A DNA stretch of 20,817 bases from assembly GCA_003427395.1 (NCBI GenBank), contig BFEA01000175.1:793103-813919 (forward strand), read 5' to 3'. The notes under the pieces are model-generated. The model had not been told where the DNA came from and made no database searches. It worked only from the letters and a program-made list of their open reading frames with translations. This document shows, one piece after another, positions 18,398 to 20,817 of the stretch. A program made the position numbers and the translations under genes. The stretch's first letter is position 1. Each line of letters opens with the position of its first letter. This DNA is from Chara braunii (taxonomy: Eukaryota; Streptophyta; Charophyceae; Charales; Characeae).

Positions 18398-18790
18398 CAC
18401 GTGTCATCGATTTCAACGTCACCCATTTCCACGTGTCAGCCATGTTTACGTGTCATTGACTTCAACGTGTCCTTGACTTCCACGTGTCATCGACTTCCAC
18501 GTCTTTTGACTTTCACGTCCTTTGACTTCCACGTCGTTTGACTTATATGTCTTTTTCCTTGTTTTTAACCACGCACACACGTGGGTGACCCTTTTTGACT
18601 TCCACGTCTTTTGACTTTCACGTCACTTTCACGTCTTTTGACTTCCACGTCGTTGATTTCCACGTGTCATCGACTTCGACGTGTCATTGACTTCGACGTG
18701 TCATTGACTTCGACGTGTCATTGGCTTCCACGTGCCATTGACGTCAACGTGAAATCGAGTTCCACTTGCCGCTGGTTTCCACGTGATTCG
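18398..18790 (+). repeat. minisatellite rich in ACGT (G-box) and TTGAC (W-box) cores
   Basis: Units of about 16-18 bp read TTGACTTCCACGTGTCA with variants. By eye there are 22 ACGT cores, about seven of them full CACGTG palindromes, and about eleven TTGAC cores. In plants CACGTG and ACGTGTC are bZIP/bHLH sites and TTGAC is the WRKY site; use here is unproved. A break with a different sequence lies at about 18545-18590. Confidence 0.85.
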
Positions 18791-18937
18791 TGTCTTCTAG
18801 TCGTGGTTAAAAAAAAAAGAGAGGGTAGTGCTTGTTCTTGGTTAATCAGAAACGGACAAAAAAGGGAAACAAAAAAAAAAAGAAGTAATCGAATGGAGGA
18901 AACCTTTGTTGTTGTTGTTGTGTTGTTCTTACTGTCA

Positions 18938-19046
18938 CTACCGTCATCCCCGACATAACGCACCCTAAAAATGAATGTATACAAGCTATATTTCCGGTCA
19001 GATACAGCCAAAATGAGGGTGCGTTGTGTTCGGGGGAAGACGGTAG
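18938..19046 (-). mobile_element. short TIR element, copy 3 (109 bp, inverted)
   Basis: Read on the minus strand it matches copy 1 end to end. Its inverted repeats are the best preserved: the left end CTACCGTCATCCCCGACATA and right-end complement CTACCGTCTTCCCCCGAACA continue into ACGCACCCT on both sides, about 28-30 bp each. TA lies at both ends. It sits 82 bp before the U6-like gene. Confidence 0.85.
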
Positions 19047-19128
19047 GTATTTGTTAATTTGGAGCCGGGGGGGAAAAGAAGATGCAAGTTCAAATAACGA
19101 GACAGGACAGAGGGGAAAAAGGTAAACA

Positions 19129-19246
19129 GTCCTTCGGGACATCCGCTAAAATTGGAAGTTCAACGATACAGAGAAGGGTAGATTAGCAAATGGCCCCTGC
19201 GCAAGGATGACACGCATAAATCGAGAAATGGCCCAATTTTTTTTTT
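19129..19246 (+). ncRNA. U6 snRNA-like gene, probably a pseudogene
   Basis: U6 snRNA is the catalytic RNA of the spliceosome. In order the stretch keeps the 5' hairpin GTCCTTCGGGAC, ATCCG, TAAAATTGGAA, ACGATACAGAGA (the 5' splice-site-pairing box, intact), ATTAGCA (the AGC catalytic triad), TGGCCCCTGCGCAAGGATGA, CACGCA, AAATCGAGAAATGG and a run of T that could end pol III transcription. It differs from plant U6 by about 5 extra bases before ACGATACAGAGA (GTTCA), 5 after AGAGAAG (GGTAG) and 2 after TTAGC. No TATA box or plant upstream element is visible 5' of it, so a recent pseudogene is likelier than an active gene. Confidence 0.75.
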
Positions 19247-19554
19247 AAACACACTAAAAAAAAAGGCTGAACTTAACAAATAACGGAAGAAAAAACTTTA
19301 TCTGGAAGAGAGAGGAGAAGTGTTTGATTTTTATTTTCTTTTTTTTTCTAAATCTTGTCTGTTTTTGTTGGTTGCGTGATCGTTTTCCGCTCTTTATTCC
19401 TTTTTTTTGTAAAATAAAAATCCTTTTTCATTCTCGGCGTGTTCCTGGAAACAGTGTCATTCTATATCGAGAGCAGCATGTCAAGTTTCTTCTGAAGGGC
19501 CTGCACCACCTCAGTAGTAAACATACCAGCATGGACGCAAGGTTAAAACCGCCT

Positions 19555-20550
19555 ACTCTACCATACCTCCTCCTCCTCCTCCTCCTCTTCTGTTCTTCTC
19601 TTGCTGTCTTCCCAGCTGAGTCTCGTTCATTTGCTCCCTTCCCCCATCACTTTAATAATCCTACCCTACCCCACCTCCTCCTCCTCTCTCTGTCCTTAGT
19701 CCACTTTCGTCCCGACTCCGGCTTGTCCACTTTCTTCTTTCCCCCTACCCTACCCTACCCTGCCCTTCTTCCCTTCCCTACCCTACCCTGCCCTCCTACC
19801 CTACCCGACCCTACAATACCTCAGCCTACCCTTACCCTGCCCTACCCTTACCCTACCCTACCTCCTCCCCACCTGTCCTTCTCTTGCTTTCTTCCGAACT
19901 CCGGCTTGTGCACTTGCTCCCTTCCCTCTACCCTACCCTACCCCACCCTGCCTTTCTGTTCTACCCTACCCTACCCTACCCTGCCCTGCCCTCCTACCCA
20001 ACCCTACCTTACCCTACCCTACCCTACCCTACCCTACCCTACTCTACCCTCCTCTACACCTACCTCTTACTCACCTGTCATGCTCTTGTTTCTTACGGAC
20101 TCCGGCTTGTTACTTGCTCCCTTCCTTTCGCAGATTAGTGCTGTACCTCTCCTCTCGTCTGCCCTTCTCTTGCGTTCGTCCGAACTATGTCTTGTCGCTT
20201 GCTGCCTTCCCCTCGCATAGGAGAACGCTACCCTACCCTCGTACCGTACCCTACCCTCCCTTCCCTATCTTACCGTACCCTCCCTATCTTACCCTACCCT
20301 ACCCTCCCTTCCCTACCCAACTCTACCCTACCCTACCCTACTCAACTCTACCCCGCTTGCTTCCCTCACTGCCGTCTTCCTTTCTTCCTAACTCCGTCTC
20401 TGTTCATTTGGTCCCCTCCTCTCGGAGAGGAATAATGTACCCTACCCGCCCTACCGTACCCTATCCTACTTTCTCCTCTCTTCTCTCTCTTCTTATGTTT
20501 CTTTCTTTATAGCTCCCTCTCTTCCTTTGCTCCCTTGTCCCCCGTAGGGT
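19555..20550 (+). repeat. composite satellite: (CCCTA)n blocks alternating with a ~55-60 bp spacer
   Basis: Blocks of CCCTA (TAGGG on the other strand) alternate with a spacer close to CTGTCCTTCTCTTGCTTTCT, then CCGAACTCCGGCTTGT, CACTTGCTCCCTTCCC. Spacers begin near 19589, 19690, 19873, 20075, 20158, 20369 and 20474. The CCCTA blocks are purest at about 19740-19865, 19930-20050 and 20225-20345. The plant telomere is usually CCCTAAA, so this is telomere-like but not telomeric. Long open frames reading Thr-Leu-Pro-Tyr-Pro are repeat artefacts. Confidence 0.9.
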
Positions 20551-20647
20551 AACGCCGTCTTTTTGTTTTTCTTTAATTAGGATTCTTACCCCTTTTTTTT
20601 TTTTTTTCCTTACCCCATTTATGTTCTCGCTGTTGGGTGGTTAATTA

Positions 20648-20760
20648 ATGTTCAAAAAAAAAGAAAAGAGAAGAGAAGAAAGGAAAAGAAAAGTAAAAAA
20701 AAGAGAAGGAAAGAAGAGCAAATAAGAGAGACGGAAAGAAAAGTAAAGGCAAGAATGAAA
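20648..20760 (+). repeat. purine-rich (AAAGA/GA) tract
   Basis: More than 100 bases almost wholly A and G, of AAGAAAAGAGAAG type, following a poly-T run at about 20591-20608. No coding or RNA feature is seen. Confidence 0.8.
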
Positions 20761-20817
20761 AAAGCTCGCCTCATGGTTACTATCTGAGCCTATGGCAGCG
20801 TTCTTCTCTGTCTGAAT

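Noticed and set aside
19324-20220. 298-codon open frame on the + strand
   Set aside because: Most of it is the CCCTA satellite read as Thr-Leu-Pro-Tyr-Pro; the same peptide appears in other frames, as expected for a pentanucleotide repeat.
19555-20550. True telomere
   Set aside because: The unit is CCCTA and not CCCTAAA, it is interrupted by spacers, and ordinary sequence continues on both sides.

Overview
The window looks like repeat-rich intergenic DNA from a eukaryotic nuclear genome, most likely a streptophyte (land plant or a relative). The evidence is a decayed plant L1-type LINE with a zinc-binding (zf-RVT-like) C-terminal domain, a retrotransposon primer-binding site complementary to tRNA-Asp (the Athila/Tat type), two U6 snRNA-like sequences close to plant U6, short inverted-repeat transposons, and many microsatellites and minisatellites. 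No intact host protein gene is recognisable on either strand. No species is named, because nothing here fixes one.

Layout. 1-1140: a GC-rich hairpin, then anonymous DNA. 1141-1235: a U6 pseudogene. 1236-4018: low-complexity DNA (degenerate ATC-type and purine-rich tracts) with a short motif present three times. 4019-4909: an array of about 12 degenerate hairpins sharing a 17-nt loop but with different, still complementary, arms. 5179-5550: three diverged 123-bp tandem units. 6726-8209: a tandem duplication of the 5' region of an LTR retrotransposon (LTR end, tRNA-Asp PBS, leader, TA microsatellite); the first copy carries two identical 102-bp units inside its TA tract. 8409-8590: a 141-bp structured insertion flanked by 20-bp direct repeats. 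9238-15442: one LINE ORF2, broken by stops and frameshifts and split by a 2.44-kb insertion (11769-14208) with TGTGACG inverted termini. 15614-15724: a foldback element. 16687-19046: three copies of one short TIR element among ATC repeats, a 128-bp duplication and a G-box/W-box minisatellite. 19129-19246: a well-preserved U6-like gene with small insertions beside its catalytic core. 19555-20550: a composite satellite of (CCCTA)n blocks alternating with a 55-60 bp spacer. 20648-20760: a purine tract.

There is no operon or pathway to describe; the story is layered transposon insertion and tandem repeat growth. The most unusual signal is the hairpin array at 4019-4909, where the loop sequence is conserved and the stem sequences co-vary.
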